Positions 36,426-45,003 are shown, counted from the stretch's first letter. The stretch is DNA of 64,000 bases from Candidatus Helarchaeota archaeon (GCA_016840125.1 JAEOSY010000397.1:1-64000), one strand, 5' to 3'. Notes: a model not told the origin generated them from the sequence alone. Numbers and translations: made by a program.

Positions 36426-36893
36426 TCAATTCTCCACAGGTCTAAATGCGTAATAGTTATTTTTTATTTCTTCTAATTTCCCTTCAGAACCACAATTCGG
36501 ACACTCGGTTACTGCAGGAAAGAACCGTTTTTTACAGTTTTTGCAGGTATTGGCATCACTAACAATTTCAAATTCAGTCCCAATCCGTTTTTGCAGCGTC
36601 TCATCGCTCAAGGGGTCCACATCAATCAATATCGCAAACATCTTGAACCCCTCCGGAAATTCAATGATTCCATTCGCGTAGGGGGGGGTCACAATCCCTT
36701 TCACCAGTGGTTTAATATATGTGATCGAATATGTGTAGAGTTTCCCTCGCTGACTTAATGGGATTTGCTCAACCGTCCCATCAGCCATACAATCGGGACA
36801 GTTTTCTCGGACGGGATAATATATTTTGTCACATTTCTGACATCTCGTCACTCTTAATTGCTTTCCTTTTTCGGTTTTCATAAATAAACTCAT
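36426..36893 (-). CDS. DUF35 OB-fold/zinc-ribbon protein, thiolase partner
   Basis: 155 aa. N-terminal rubredoxin-like zinc ribbon (RCQKCDKIYYPVRENCPDC), then the OB-fold (GKLYTYSITYIKPLVKGI, PYANGIIEFPEGFKMFAIL). Unusually, a second four-Cys ribbon (CKNCKKRFFPAVTECPNCG) follows at about 115-135 near the C-terminus, making it longer than a typical DUF35. In archaeal HMG-CoA synthase/thiolase complexes DUF35 bridges the enzymes and channels acyl groups. The start ATG overlaps the stop of the upstream coiled-coil gene (ATGA). Confidence 0.87.
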   Translation of the reverse strand: MSLFMKTEKGKQLRVTRCQKCDKIYYPVRENCPDCMADGTVEQIPLSQRGKLYTYSITYIKPLVKGIVTPPYANGIIEFPEGFKMFAILIDVDPLSDETLQKRIGTEFEIVSDANTCKNCKKRFFPAVTECPNCGSEGKLEEIKNNYYAFRPVEN

Positions 36894-38089
36894 TTTTCAA
36901 CCTCCAAATCGGGTAATGAGAAATTTTCAGGCTCTTCGCCTTCCTCAACGCGTTCAATGCGTGCGTGAGGTAATTTGATAATTTCGTTTTTAACTTTGGT
37001 AACTTCTCTCGTTGCCTCTGCATAGATAAATCTATCAGAATCTTTACCCCTCCATATCCAAATAATATATTGGACGGGATCGGCGATAATCGCCACCATC
37101 TTACTATTTAAGGTAGTCACCTCTTCCATCCCATCCTTCTTAACTTCAAATATTTGAATGGCGGTCTTATTCTCAGGCACTTCACCTTCTAATTCAACTG
37201 AAAGTTCCGGCCGTTCAACCATAATCCAACGACAATTAGGATTCGGACAGTACTTTCTAATTAGCTCCTTTTTTCCTTTTACAGATTTATACTCCTCAAA
37301 GGTTGTAAATCCACAATTCGGGCAACTTCTTCCTTTAACTACTTCGTCGGCTTTCTCAAGCACAGCCTTTTTGGGAATTTGGTCTTCCAGTTCTTGAATC
37401 TTAGTGTTTAATGCGAGAATCTTGAGATTTAAACTATTAATTTCTTCATTTCGTTCTCCAATAGCCTCAAGGTTTCTTTTCCCTTCTTCTTGGAGCTCGC
37501 TAACTTTGGTTTTAAGGCCAGTAATCTCTTTTTCATTTTCTGAAATTACCTTATCTAATTTTAACTTTTTTCTCTCCCAGTCCGACTGTTGCGTCTCCCA
37601 ATCCGATAATTGCGCTTCTAATTTTGATTTTTTTGACACTAATTTTGAGTTCTGCTTCTTTAATTCTGTGATTTCACTCTTTAATTCAGAAACCTTATCG
37701 TTTAAGTCAGAAATTTCTTTATCAGTAAGCTTAACTTGGTCAGTCAATCGTTTGATTTCTTCTACAAAAGAAGTGTGGATATCCATCTGAGCTCCCATCG
37801 TCTCATCCCTAGTTGATACTACTTTTTCTAATGATGAAATTAATTCGTTTAAATTAGTTATTCGCGATTTGAATGCTGTAATTTGACCATCTTTATTCTT
37901 ATTGTTGGCTTCTAACTCTGTCACTTTTTCTTCCAGTGAAAAGATTGTCGCATTCATTTCATCGTGAATGGCACTCAATTCATCGATTTTATCCTTCATC
38001 CGAATTAGATCGCTGCCTTGAATTCTATAATTTTTCGAGGGTGCAGACTGAATTTTTTCCCATTCAGTGTTATCTAATTCCGGTACCAT
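36890..38089 (-). CDS. Coiled-coil / zinc-ribbon / gelsolin-like domain protein
   Basis: 399 aa from ATG 38089 (AGGTGA 5-10 bases before; GTG 38098 possible). Residues about 10-245 are a heptad-rich coiled coil with the patch SLEKVVSTRDETMGAQMDIH shared with the protein at 26742. A zinc ribbon follows (CPNCGFTTFEEYK...YCPNPNCRW, about 260-290). The C-terminal ~90 residues fit a gelsolin-like domain: VAIIADPVQYIIWIWRGK, DRFIYAEATREVTKV and IERVEEGEEPENF, the last being a gelsolin hallmark. Gelsolin-domain proteins act on actin and are known from Asgard archaea. Finding it inside an acyl-CoA operon, translationally coupled to DUF35, is unexpected. Confidence 0.72.
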   Translation of the reverse strand: MVPELDNTEWEKIQSAPSKNYRIQGSDLIRMKDKIDELSAIHDEMNATIFSLEEKVTELEANNKNKDGQITAFKSRITNLNELISSLEKVVSTRDETMGAQMDIHTSFVEEIKRLTDQVKLTDKEISDLNDKVSELKSEITELKKQNSKLVSKKSKLEAQLSDWETQQSDWERKKLKLDKVISENEKEITGLKTKVSELQEEGKRNLEAIGERNEEINSLNLKILALNTKIQELEDQIPKKAVLEKADEVVKGRSCPNCGFTTFEEYKSVKGKKELIRKYCPNPNCRWIMVERPELSVELEGEVPENKTAIQIFEVKKDGMEEVTTLNSKMVAIIADPVQYIIWIWRGKDSDRFIYAEATREVTKVKNEIIKLPHARIERVEEGEEPENFSLPDLEVEK

Positions 38090-38126
38090 TCTAGTCACCT
38101 GTAAGTCAATAATTGTTTAAACAAAT

Positions 38127-39320
38127 TCAAGGAGGACTCAAAAAATCTCTATTGACGGTTTCGACCTCCGCTTTAAGAATTTTTGCCTCCTTTCCCATAC
38201 CTATGGAAATAATACGATCATGGGAGAGCGACTCAGGGGGATCTTCATAGGTATAGTCAAGAAATACACCCTTATAGGCGTCTTCAAGATCGATGCCTAG
38301 TTGATCAATTGTTAAATATGCATTTTTTTTTGATACTCTAGTAAATTTCCTTAACATATCTTTTTTTTCCTTTATATTAGGATAATGCCAATCTAACGTC
38401 GTTTGGGGAAAGGGTATGCCATCTTTCTCCCATTTTCGTCTCATTAGTAATTCCCATAATTCGGAAAAGTTCTCTGTAAAATAACTAATGTTACGGTCGT
38501 GCCAGCCCTGGATCGACCAAAAAAGGCCTGTGGTCAGCCCAACCGTACGCAAACACCAATTGGGTTGGTCCATAAAGGTAGCCGTTTTTAAAAGGGGTGG
38601 AAATGGAGTGTAGTCGAAGATGAGATCTTTCATTCCATACAGTCGTTTTGAGTTGTACATGTTATATAAATGGAAAAATAGCTCATAATTAGATGATTCT
38701 AAGATGCAATTTATCGCGCCAGTCATACGATTTGGTCCAGTGAAATAGAGCGAGTCCGACCATTGTGGGGTGCGTTCATTCCTTATATCCCGAAGAATGT
38801 CCATTGCTTTCCAGCCGACAAAACTCATGTTACCTTTTGCTGGTAAATCGCGTAATTTAATGCCTAATTTGAGGTGGCGGCGGTCAAGTAATTCATCATC
38901 CCCAGCAACCGTCCACCAATCAACTGGGAACCCATCTTCTAAATGGCAATTCATCAGTAAGCCGATCTCAGGTTTATCGGTAAAATTATTGTTTACAATA
39001 AAGGTACTATCACAACTCTCTCCATAAACTAATTTCATTGCGCCTGATTGGAGGTCATTTCGAACTGTGTAGAATGGGGGAGATAAGCTATAGTTGACAA
39101 TTTTGGTCCCATCTATCTTATCTGCCATGATTAATTTAGCGGTATCCACGGTCGATTTAAGCCGTTCCTGAGCTAATTTATAGACGTCTAGGGAGAGAAG
39201 TTTGAAGGTATCAAAAAGATAGTTCCAACCCAATTCTGTTAATATCTTCCAGATGTTAGGCATAACAGGAATGTATGGCTTCACTTCTGATTCCGGAACA
39301 TCTCCATAGGTGAATGGCAT
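38127..39320 (-). CDS. Conserved protein of unknown family in the acyl-CoA operon (paralogue A)
   Basis: 397 aa, soluble, no signal. I do not recognise the family. It shares long motifs with the protein at 47240: DGFPVDWWTVAGDDELLDRR (there NGIPVDWWHVDSEDELLERR), followed in both by H-K-G-KLR, and DIRNERTPQWSDSLY (there DIRNERTPQWSDSMY), plus a C-terminal EDAYKGVFLDYTYEDP (there DEAYKGYLTTITDEDP). The invariant Arg, Asp, Glu and Trp residues look catalytic or ligand-binding. It sits 18 bp after the enoyl-CoA hydratase gene and 28-37 bp before the coiled-coil gene, so it belongs to the operon and probably acts on an acyl-CoA or lipid, or regulates one. Confidence 0.7.
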   Translation of the reverse strand: MPFTYGDVPESEVKPYIPVMPNIWKILTELGWNYLFDTFKLLSLDVYKLAQERLKSTVDTAKLIMADKIDGTKIVNYSLSPPFYTVRNDLQSGAMKLVYGESCDSTFIVNNNFTDKPEIGLLMNCHLEDGFPVDWWTVAGDDELLDRRHLKLGIKLRDLPAKGNMSFVGWKAMDILRDIRNERTPQWSDSLYFTGPNRMTGAINCILESSNYELFFHLYNMYNSKRLYGMKDLIFDYTPFPPLLKTATFMDQPNWCLRTVGLTTGLFWSIQGWHDRNISYFTENFSELWELLMRRKWEKDGIPFPQTTLDWHYPNIKEKKDMLRKFTRVSKKNAYLTIDQLGIDLEDAYKGVFLDYTYEDPPESLSHDRIISIGMGKEAKILKAEVETVNRDFLSPP

Positions 39321-39338
39321 TTTTCAAATCCTTTCAAA

Positions 39339-40178
39339 TTATTTTCCTTTAAAGACTGGTTCACGCCGTTGCATGAACGCCATTAGTCCCTCTTGGGCAT
39401 CTTTAGTTACCACAATCATACCGAGAGCATCGCGTTCGAGCTTTAGGCCTACATCTATGGGGGCATCGAACCCAAGATTCATTGCCTCTTTCACCAGTTT
39501 TTGATGTATGGGTGGACCTTTAGCAATCTTAAGAGCAATTTCCTGCGTTATTGCATAAAAATCCTCGAGCTCAGTTAAATAGTTGACAAGTCCCCAACTG
39601 TACGCGGTACCACCGGAAATATATTGGCTGCAAAAGATTATCTGCTTGGCGCGTGACATCCCAATTAAACGTGCCAGTCGTTGTGTCCCGCCTCCAGCCG
39701 GAATCGCACCTAATTTTAATTCGGGTAAAGCAAATAGCGATCGTTTCGTGGCAATTCGAATATCACAGCATAAGACAAATTCTAATCCCCCACCTGCAGC
39801 GTACCCATCAATGGCAGCTATGGTAATTTTAGGATACATCTCAAGCTCCCTGAACTTAGCATGAACTACACCAAATCCCGCAGACATATCAATTGGACTG
39901 GTGATATCATATCCTTTTAAGCCGCTTGTTACATCGGCTCCCGCAGAAAATGCAGGGAGTTTTCCCTCAGGCGGGTCCTTTAATTTGGCACCTTGAAATA
40001 CGATTACTCTGGTTTTTCGATCTTTCTTCAGTTTCTTTAAAGCATCAAGAACTTCATCAAGCATTTTGAGGGTGATGGTATTTTTCTTCTTCGGGCGGTT
40101 TAACGTGATAGTGGTAATTCTATTTTCTACGTCCTTATCTACAAGAATAGTTCTATATTCTAACTTCTCCTTACTCAT
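39339..40178 (-). CDS. Enoyl-CoA hydratase/isomerase (crotonase family)
   Basis: 279 aa. Oxyanion-hole residues are in FSAGADVTSGL and AIDGYAAGGGLEFVLCCDIR; ALPELKLGAIPAGGGTQRLARL carries the usual Glu (PELKLG) and a second position in the catalytic turn. It would hydrate a 2-enoyl-CoA to 3-hydroxyacyl-CoA. It lies between the SDR and the unknown family gene with gaps of 9 and 18 bp. The KDPPEGKLPAFS loop before the oxyanion hole is slightly longer than average. Confidence 0.88.
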   Translation of the reverse strand: MSKEKLEYRTILVDKDVENRITTITLNRPKKKNTITLKMLDEVLDALKKLKKDRKTRVIVFQGAKLKDPPEGKLPAFSAGADVTSGLKGYDITSPIDMSAGFGVVHAKFRELEMYPKITIAAIDGYAAGGGLEFVLCCDIRIATKRSLFALPELKLGAIPAGGGTQRLARLIGMSRAKQIIFCSQYISGGTAYSWGLVNYLTELEDFYAITQEIALKIAKGPPIHQKLVKEAMNLGFDAPIDVGLKLERDALGMIVVTKDAQEGLMAFMQRREPVFKGK

Positions 40179-40187
40179 AAGATCACC

Positions 40188-40937
40188 TCAAACCATCGAA
40201 TAGCCGCCACTGACGCTCAAGATCTGTCCGGTTATCCAACTGGATTCGTCTCTAGCAAGGAACAAGATGGCATTGCTAATGTCTTTAGGAACTCCTAGAC
40301 GGCGCATTGGGTAGCGTTTTTTCATTTTCTCGACAATTTGGGGTGCAGTTTTAAAGAGAACCTCTGTTAACGGGGTTCTTGTAGTCCCTGGCGAAACCGC
40401 ATTAACCGTAACCCCTGATTTCCCTAATTCTTTCGCTAGAGCTTTGGTGAAGGCAAATACAAAGCCTTTAGTTCCAGAGTAAACGGTTATTAATGGCTCA
40501 CCCACGCGCCCTGCATCGGACCCAACAGAGATTATTCGCCCAGCCTTCTGCCTTTTCATTTGTTTGGCAATCGCGTGCGTGCAATTGAGCACTCCGTAGC
40601 AATTCACAGCAAATTCATGGTCCCAATTTTTCTTTTTTGATCGAATGAAATCACCGGGATTAGATTGTACGGCGGCATTGTTCACCAATACATCGATTTT
40701 TCCATATTTTTCTACTACTTCAGCAACGCCTGCCTTGACGGCATCAAAATCAGTGATATCCAATGTTAATGGATAGGCGTCTCCACCTTTACTTTTAATT
40801 TCCTCAACGACTGTTTTCACTTTTTCTTCAACTATATCGACTATAACAGGAATAGCACCTAGCTCAGAAAAATCCAAAGCAGTCTGCCTACCTATGCCAG
40901 ATCCTGCTCCCGTTATGAAAATTACTTTATCCTTCAT
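40188..40937 (-). CDS. Short-chain dehydrogenase/reductase (FabG-like)
   Basis: 249 aa from ATG 40937, chosen because GGTGA lies 6-10 bases before it (GTG 40946 would add three residues). Cofactor motif ITGAGSGIGRQTALDFS, VLVNNAAVQ, the catalytic Ser/Tyr/Lys in ISVGSDAGRVGEPLITVY and SGTKGFVFAFTKALA, and the C-terminal AVSPGTTRTP are intact. Asp in PVIVDIVEEK suggests NAD(H). It would serve as 3-hydroxyacyl-CoA dehydrogenase (or 3-ketoacyl reductase) in the operon. Confidence 0.88.
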   Translation of the reverse strand: MKDKVIFITGAGSGIGRQTALDFSELGAIPVIVDIVEEKVKTVVEEIKSKGGDAYPLTLDITDFDAVKAGVAEVVEKYGKIDVLVNNAAVQSNPGDFIRSKKKNWDHEFAVNCYGVLNCTHAIAKQMKRQKAGRIISVGSDAGRVGEPLITVYSGTKGFVFAFTKALAKELGKSGVTVNAVSPGTTRTPLTEVLFKTAPQIVEKMKKRYPMRRLGVPKDISNAILFLARDESSWITGQILSVSGGYSMV

Positions 40938-40957
40938 CTTTTTCACCTTTTTCAGTT

Positions 40958-41983
40958 TTAATCAAGAATTTTTTCAGCATCTTGAATCATTTTATCAATC
41001 AATTCTTTACAAGTAGGAATATCATTAATGCGCCCGGCGATCTCGCCCATGGGAAGTAGTCCATTTTCGACATCGCCCTCCTTCATGGTCAGGAAACCAA
41101 CTCCTTCAAACCGCATCACTTCATTTTCAGAATATTTTCCACTCAAAACCCGTTCTTGGAGTGATTGAGCATAGTGGTTTCGCCAATACCGCATATTCCC
41201 TATCAGCCCTTGTGTGACGAGTGTGTCCTGATCTTTTGATCGGACAATCACATCTTTGGCCCCTTGCACAAAATCAGATTCTTGTGTAGCAATGAATCGT
41301 GTACCCATTTGAATACCTATCGCTCCCATTTTTATGGCAACGGCAAGTCCGAGCCCATCTCCAAAACCTCCCGCTGCAACAACGGGTACTTTCACCTTTT
41401 CGAGTACCGCGGGGAGCAGAACTATGGAGTGGACGCCAATAGGATTAATATGACCGCCGCCTTCATGTCCTGAGGCAACAATTATATCAGTGCCAACCTT
41501 TTCTGAGTGAATTGCATGGGATACTGCAGGTACAACTTGGATGTGGGTCATATCAGGGGCTCCGCGGCGGATTCGTTTAATATGGGGCTTTGGGTCTCCA
41601 GCAGATGTTATAAGTACCTTGAGCTTCTTTTTGATATCAGGATTTTCCTCCCGAATCTCAAAGATCCCTTTAAATAACGGGGTTAAAACTCCCATAGCTG
41701 TTGCTACTTTCGGAACAGGAAGATTTATCCCAAATGGTTTATCAGTCCGGGCATTTACAAATTTGATTGCTTCTTTGATCATATCCTTATTACTACCTCG
41801 CTTCTGGACACCATAATCTTCCATTTTCCCTAGACCAGTGAGGATTCCTGTAGTGGAAATGACCCCTAACGCACCAGCCTCTGAAACTGCGATTGCCAGG
41901 CGAGTTGTATCAAAGGGACCCATGCCACCTTGGATGATCGGGTGATCAATCCCAAGCATTTCGGTTAATCGTGTTTTTATCAT
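40958..41983 (-). CDS. Nitronate monooxygenase / FabK-like FMN enoyl reductase family
   Basis: 341 aa from ATG 41983, preferred over GTG 41995 because GGTGA lies 7-11 bases upstream. FMN TIM-barrel motifs: LGIDHPIIQGGMGPFDT, GALGVISTTG, SGHEGGGHINPIGV and PVVAAGGFGDGLGLAVAIKMGAIG with the phosphate-binding GTRFIAT. Members include nitronate monooxygenases and FabK enoyl-ACP reductases; within this operon an enoyl-CoA or related reductase or dehydrogenase role is more likely. The operon has no classical acyl-CoA dehydrogenase, and this flavoenzyme may take that step. That is inference. Confidence 0.83.
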   Translation of the reverse strand: MIKTRLTEMLGIDHPIIQGGMGPFDTTRLAIAVSEAGALGVISTTGILTGLGKMEDYGVQKRGSNKDMIKEAIKFVNARTDKPFGINLPVPKVATAMGVLTPLFKGIFEIREENPDIKKKLKVLITSAGDPKPHIKRIRRGAPDMTHIQVVPAVSHAIHSEKVGTDIIVASGHEGGGHINPIGVHSIVLLPAVLEKVKVPVVAAGGFGDGLGLAVAIKMGAIGIQMGTRFIATQESDFVQGAKDVIVRSKDQDTLVTQGLIGNMRYWRNHYAQSLQERVLSGKYSENEVMRFEGVGFLTMKEGDVENGLLPMGEIAGRINDIPTCKELIDKMIQDAEKILD

Positions 41984-41998
41984 TTCACTTTTCACCTT

Positions 41999-43879
41999 TC
42001 ATTTAAATTTATACCCCTCTTTTTTCCCATCCCATGTTTTTTTCTTAATGGATTGATCTAAAAATTCATTCTTTAGTTTATGTTTTTGAATCCTATGTGT
42101 TGCAGTCACGTAGTTTGCGAATTCTTCCGGGGTTTTAAATTCAATATAGCGAGGAAGCATAAAATAAGCAGTCCGTTCCTTCATAAAATCAATGAGATCA
42201 AGAGCACTTATCACCGCATCTTCTTTTAAAACTACTACTATCTTCACCTCTTCATCTCCAGTTATATCAGAGGGAACAGCGAAAGCTGCGGATTGTAAAA
42301 CGGAATGATGTTGATTTACGACACGTTCCACTTCTTTAGCGGATATATTTTCCCCCCGCCGACGGATCATATCCTTTTTTCGCCCTGCGAAGTATACATA
42401 ACCATCCTTATCCTTGTAGCCTAAATCTCCTGTATGGATCCAGCCATCAGGCTCAGTCTTCTTTTTAATAATATCCTTCTTTTTGTAATATTCCAGAGAA
42501 ATAGGTAATGAGCTTTTAGCCATAATCTCGCCTATATTTTCTGGCTTTGGGTTATGGTGATCCTTAGCTGGGGATAACTCGTTTCCGTTATCATTAACTA
42601 TTTTTAGCATAAATCCCTCAATAGATTTTCCGATGGATCCTTCTTTTCCTCCTTCAGTACCCTCCTTATTTAATGTAAATCCTATACCTTCTGAAAGGCT
42701 CCAACCCTCGAAAATCTGGACATTAAATCGCTTTTCAAATTCGTTCCAGATACTCTTTGGACAACCACCTCCAAATGCTACCTTGATTGTATGTGTAGTA
42801 TCAGTCTTTCGTTCGCGTTGCTTTAAGAGCAGAGGTAGCATTCCACCGACATAACAGAACGCAGTTGAATTATATTTAGCAGCTCGTTCCCAGAAATCTG
42901 TGGCGTGGAACCGGTCTGCGATAACTACTGTTCCGTTTACAAACATGGTAGGCATTATGGCTAGGAATTGGGCGAAACTGTGGAAGAATGGTAGTGGGCA
43001 ATATAAAATATCATCTTCTTTAAGACCACCATCTCTTAATTCATTCCCTACTAGTAACCCTGCCAATGTAAAATATTGTCTATATAACACGCCCTTTGGT
43101 CGACCGGTAGTACCGCTCGTATACATTATCTCCATAGGCTGAAAGTCTCTTACCTTTACAGTGGGATTTTCCTTATTTGAAGCTTTAATTTCTTCATAAC
43201 TAAGATAGTCGAGAGTGGCGGTTTTTGGAGCATTGTATACAATTACGGTTTTTATTTTCTCGACCCGTTCTTTAATTGCCTCAAATGCTTTTAAAAACGA
43301 ATAATCTATAATGATATTCTCCGAATCACTATCATCTAAAATATATTGTAACATATCACCCTTCAAGTGGATGTTAATTGGGATGATAACTCCCCCAATT
43401 TTGGCAATTCCAAACCAGCAATCGAGGAACTCAGGAATATTTGGAAGCATAACAGCTATTTTTGGTTTTCGTCCCAAGTTCAATTTTAAAATCCCATGAG
43501 CGATTCTATTAGCACGTTCATTAATTTCTCTATACGAGATTTTTTGATCTTCAAAAATTACAAAGGTTCTAAACTGATTCTCCTTAGCTTTCTGTTCTAA
43601 CACTCTTGGAAGAGTAGCGTTTCTCAATCCAAAGGACTCTAATAATTCAAATATTTTTTCACGTTTACTCAAGATTAATCGTCCATCCTTAATTTCAATA
43701 TAAACCTTATCATCATGATTGAACGGGAAACTTGGGTCTTTCGCAATTTTACTGGGGATATAAGCATATAAGCTCTCATAATCTTTACCTTTATACTTCT
43801 TTCCTGCTTTTTTGACTGTAATTTTTCCCATGACCTTCTCAGGTAGTACCCTCTTTCTCTGTTGTTCGTTCCGACCCAT
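41999..43879 (-). CDS. Acyl-CoA synthetase (AMP-forming) with an AbrB-like N-terminal extension
   Basis: 626 aa. The adenylation core has MYTSGTTGRPKGVLYRQY (P-loop), GWSLSEGIGFT, HTGDLGYKDKDGYVYFAGR and the catalytic-Lys hinge DMIRRRGENISAKEVE; it activates a fatty or other carboxylic acid to acyl-CoA. Ahead of it about 75 residues (17-90: KITVKKAGKKYKG...LYAYIPSKIAKD...DKVYIEIKDGRLILSKRE) look like a SpoVT/AbrB swapped-hairpin beta domain, not part of normal acyl-CoA synthetases. ATG 43879 is used; ATG 43831 just before this domain is an alternative. First gene of the eight-gene operon. Confidence 0.85.
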   Translation of the reverse strand: MGRNEQQRKRVLPEKVMGKITVKKAGKKYKGKDYESLYAYIPSKIAKDPSFPFNHDDKVYIEIKDGRLILSKREKIFELLESFGLRNATLPRVLEQKAKENQFRTFVIFEDQKISYREINERANRIAHGILKLNLGRKPKIAVMLPNIPEFLDCWFGIAKIGGVIIPINIHLKGDMLQYILDDSDSENIIIDYSFLKAFEAIKERVEKIKTVIVYNAPKTATLDYLSYEEIKASNKENPTVKVRDFQPMEIMYTSGTTGRPKGVLYRQYFTLAGLLVGNELRDGGLKEDDILYCPLPFFHSFAQFLAIMPTMFVNGTVVIADRFHATDFWERAAKYNSTAFCYVGGMLPLLLKQRERKTDTTHTIKVAFGGGCPKSIWNEFEKRFNVQIFEGWSLSEGIGFTLNKEGTEGGKEGSIGKSIEGFMLKIVNDNGNELSPAKDHHNPKPENIGEIMAKSSLPISLEYYKKKDIIKKKTEPDGWIHTGDLGYKDKDGYVYFAGRKKDMIRRRGENISAKEVERVVNQHHSVLQSAAFAVPSDITGDEEVKIVVVLKEDAVISALDLIDFMKERTAYFMLPRYIEFKTPEEFANYVTATHRIQKHKLKNEFLDQSIKKKTWDGKKEGYKFK

Positions 43880-43922
43880 TTTCTCAATAACTCATTTGTA
43901 TTTTTACGCACGTAAAAACAGG

Positions 43923-43930
43923 TTTATAAA
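43923..43930 (-). promoter_or_regulatory. TATA box of the acyl-CoA operon
   Basis: TTTATAAA, 44 bases upstream of the acyl-CoA synthetase start on the minus strand, in the 159-bp divergent gap. The distance fits a TATA box with a leader of about 20 bases. The palindromic core could also serve the plus-strand gene at 44039, but it is 109 bases from that start. Confidence 0.45.
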
Positions 43931-44038
43931 TAGATATTATACAAGGATTTTTAAGAGTTACGGTCGCAAAAATCTTTGAAATAATTTGAGATTTAGACGA
44001 CTAAATGAAAATTATAAGAGATGAGATGAAACCGAAAA

Positions 44039-44884
44039 ATGTTACAAGTGGATTTTTTTTGGACCTTTGCAATTGGAGCACATTTCGCAGTAGCAGCAGC
44101 AAGACAGCTGAAAGATCTTCCAGAAGAGAATAAATTTGTAAATAAATATTTCCTAACCCTGGTATTATTCATGGCAATCTTTTTTGGAGCAACTGGTATG
44201 GTATTATTCATGAACTTTCCTCATTGGGAAACAATGCAAGTGTTCTGGGTGCATGCTGATATTCCATTGTGGTTTGTCCTCCTGTGGTTTGTGACCAATG
44301 TCACGAACCCGATTCTCGCCTATGCCATCTGTTGGTATTTCATAAGGAAAGGAAATGAATTCATGGCCCATATGCAGTATGTCATTGGCTATGCGATTTT
44401 CTTCTTTATTCTAATATTTGGATGGGATGGAATGGCTTGGCAACGATTCACATATGATGCGACAGTCATGGGAGTTCCTTGGACACCGGGAGCAACGATG
44501 GGATTAGATTGGTTAGGGAGTAATGTAGCTGTTACGCTCTATATATTAGGGATTGTATTTCTACCATTATATCTACATTATACTTCAAAATGGGCGGCAG
44601 AAGGATTAAGGAATGATCCCGAATTCAAAGACAAACTTCCCGATAAGGATATAATAATACAGTTGAAAGTTGGTGTTTATGGATTATTGGGCGTTGGTGT
44701 GACATTAGGGCTTGCATTTGCGAGTGCAGGATTAGGTTGGGCATTTATTGCAGCATGGGGCGAGCCGATCAGCGCGGGTTTGGTAGGAATTGCGATTGTG
44801 GCAGTGGCATCGTATTTCGTTCTTTTTAGAAAAGGCATGCTTTTTCATAAATTTGTGGAAAAGTTCAGGAATCCTCAACTTTAA
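44039..44884 (+). CDS. Polytopic membrane protein of unknown function (about 7 TM)
   Basis: 281 aa. ATG 44039. Hydrophobic helices alternate with conserved-looking polar or aromatic residues within the membrane (FFWTFAIGAHFAVAAARQL, FLTLVLFMAIFFGATGMVLF, VHADIPLWFVLLWFVTNV, YVIGYAIFFFILIFGWDG). Several His residues in or near helices could bind a metal or heme, recalling respiratory membrane subunits, but I cannot place it in a family. It is divergent from the acyl-CoA operon and could share regulation. The 3' end of the gene is duplicated imperfectly in the downstream spacer. Confidence 0.6.
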   Translation: MLQVDFFWTFAIGAHFAVAAARQLKDLPEENKFVNKYFLTLVLFMAIFFGATGMVLFMNFPHWETMQVFWVHADIPLWFVLLWFVTNVTNPILAYAICWYFIRKGNEFMAHMQYVIGYAIFFFILIFGWDGMAWQRFTYDATVMGVPWTPGATMGLDWLGSNVAVTLYILGIVFLPLYLHYTSKWAAEGLRNDPEFKDKLPDKDIIIQLKVGVYGLLGVGVTLGLAFASAGLGWAFIAAWGEPISAGLVGIAIVAVASYFVLFRKGMLFHKFVEKFRNPQL

Positions 44885-45003
44885 TACACAATATATTCCA
44901 TCTTTTCTTTTTTTTATTTTTAGTAATAACTTCCTATAATATATTCAATTGAAAAATTCAGAAATCCTTAAATTTCAACCAAAATATATTCCATCTTTCC
45001 CTT
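44863..45003 (+). repeat. Direct repeat duplicating the 3' end of the 44039 gene
   Basis: The segment 44863-44909 (ending of the gene, from TTCAGGAATCC through AATATATTCCATCTTTTC) recurs imperfectly at 44957-45003 (TTCAGAAATCC through AATATATTCCATCTTTCC), 94 bases downstream. About four fifths of positions match by eye. It looks like a local tandem duplication that includes the last codons, the stop and the T-rich terminator. Confidence 0.65.
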
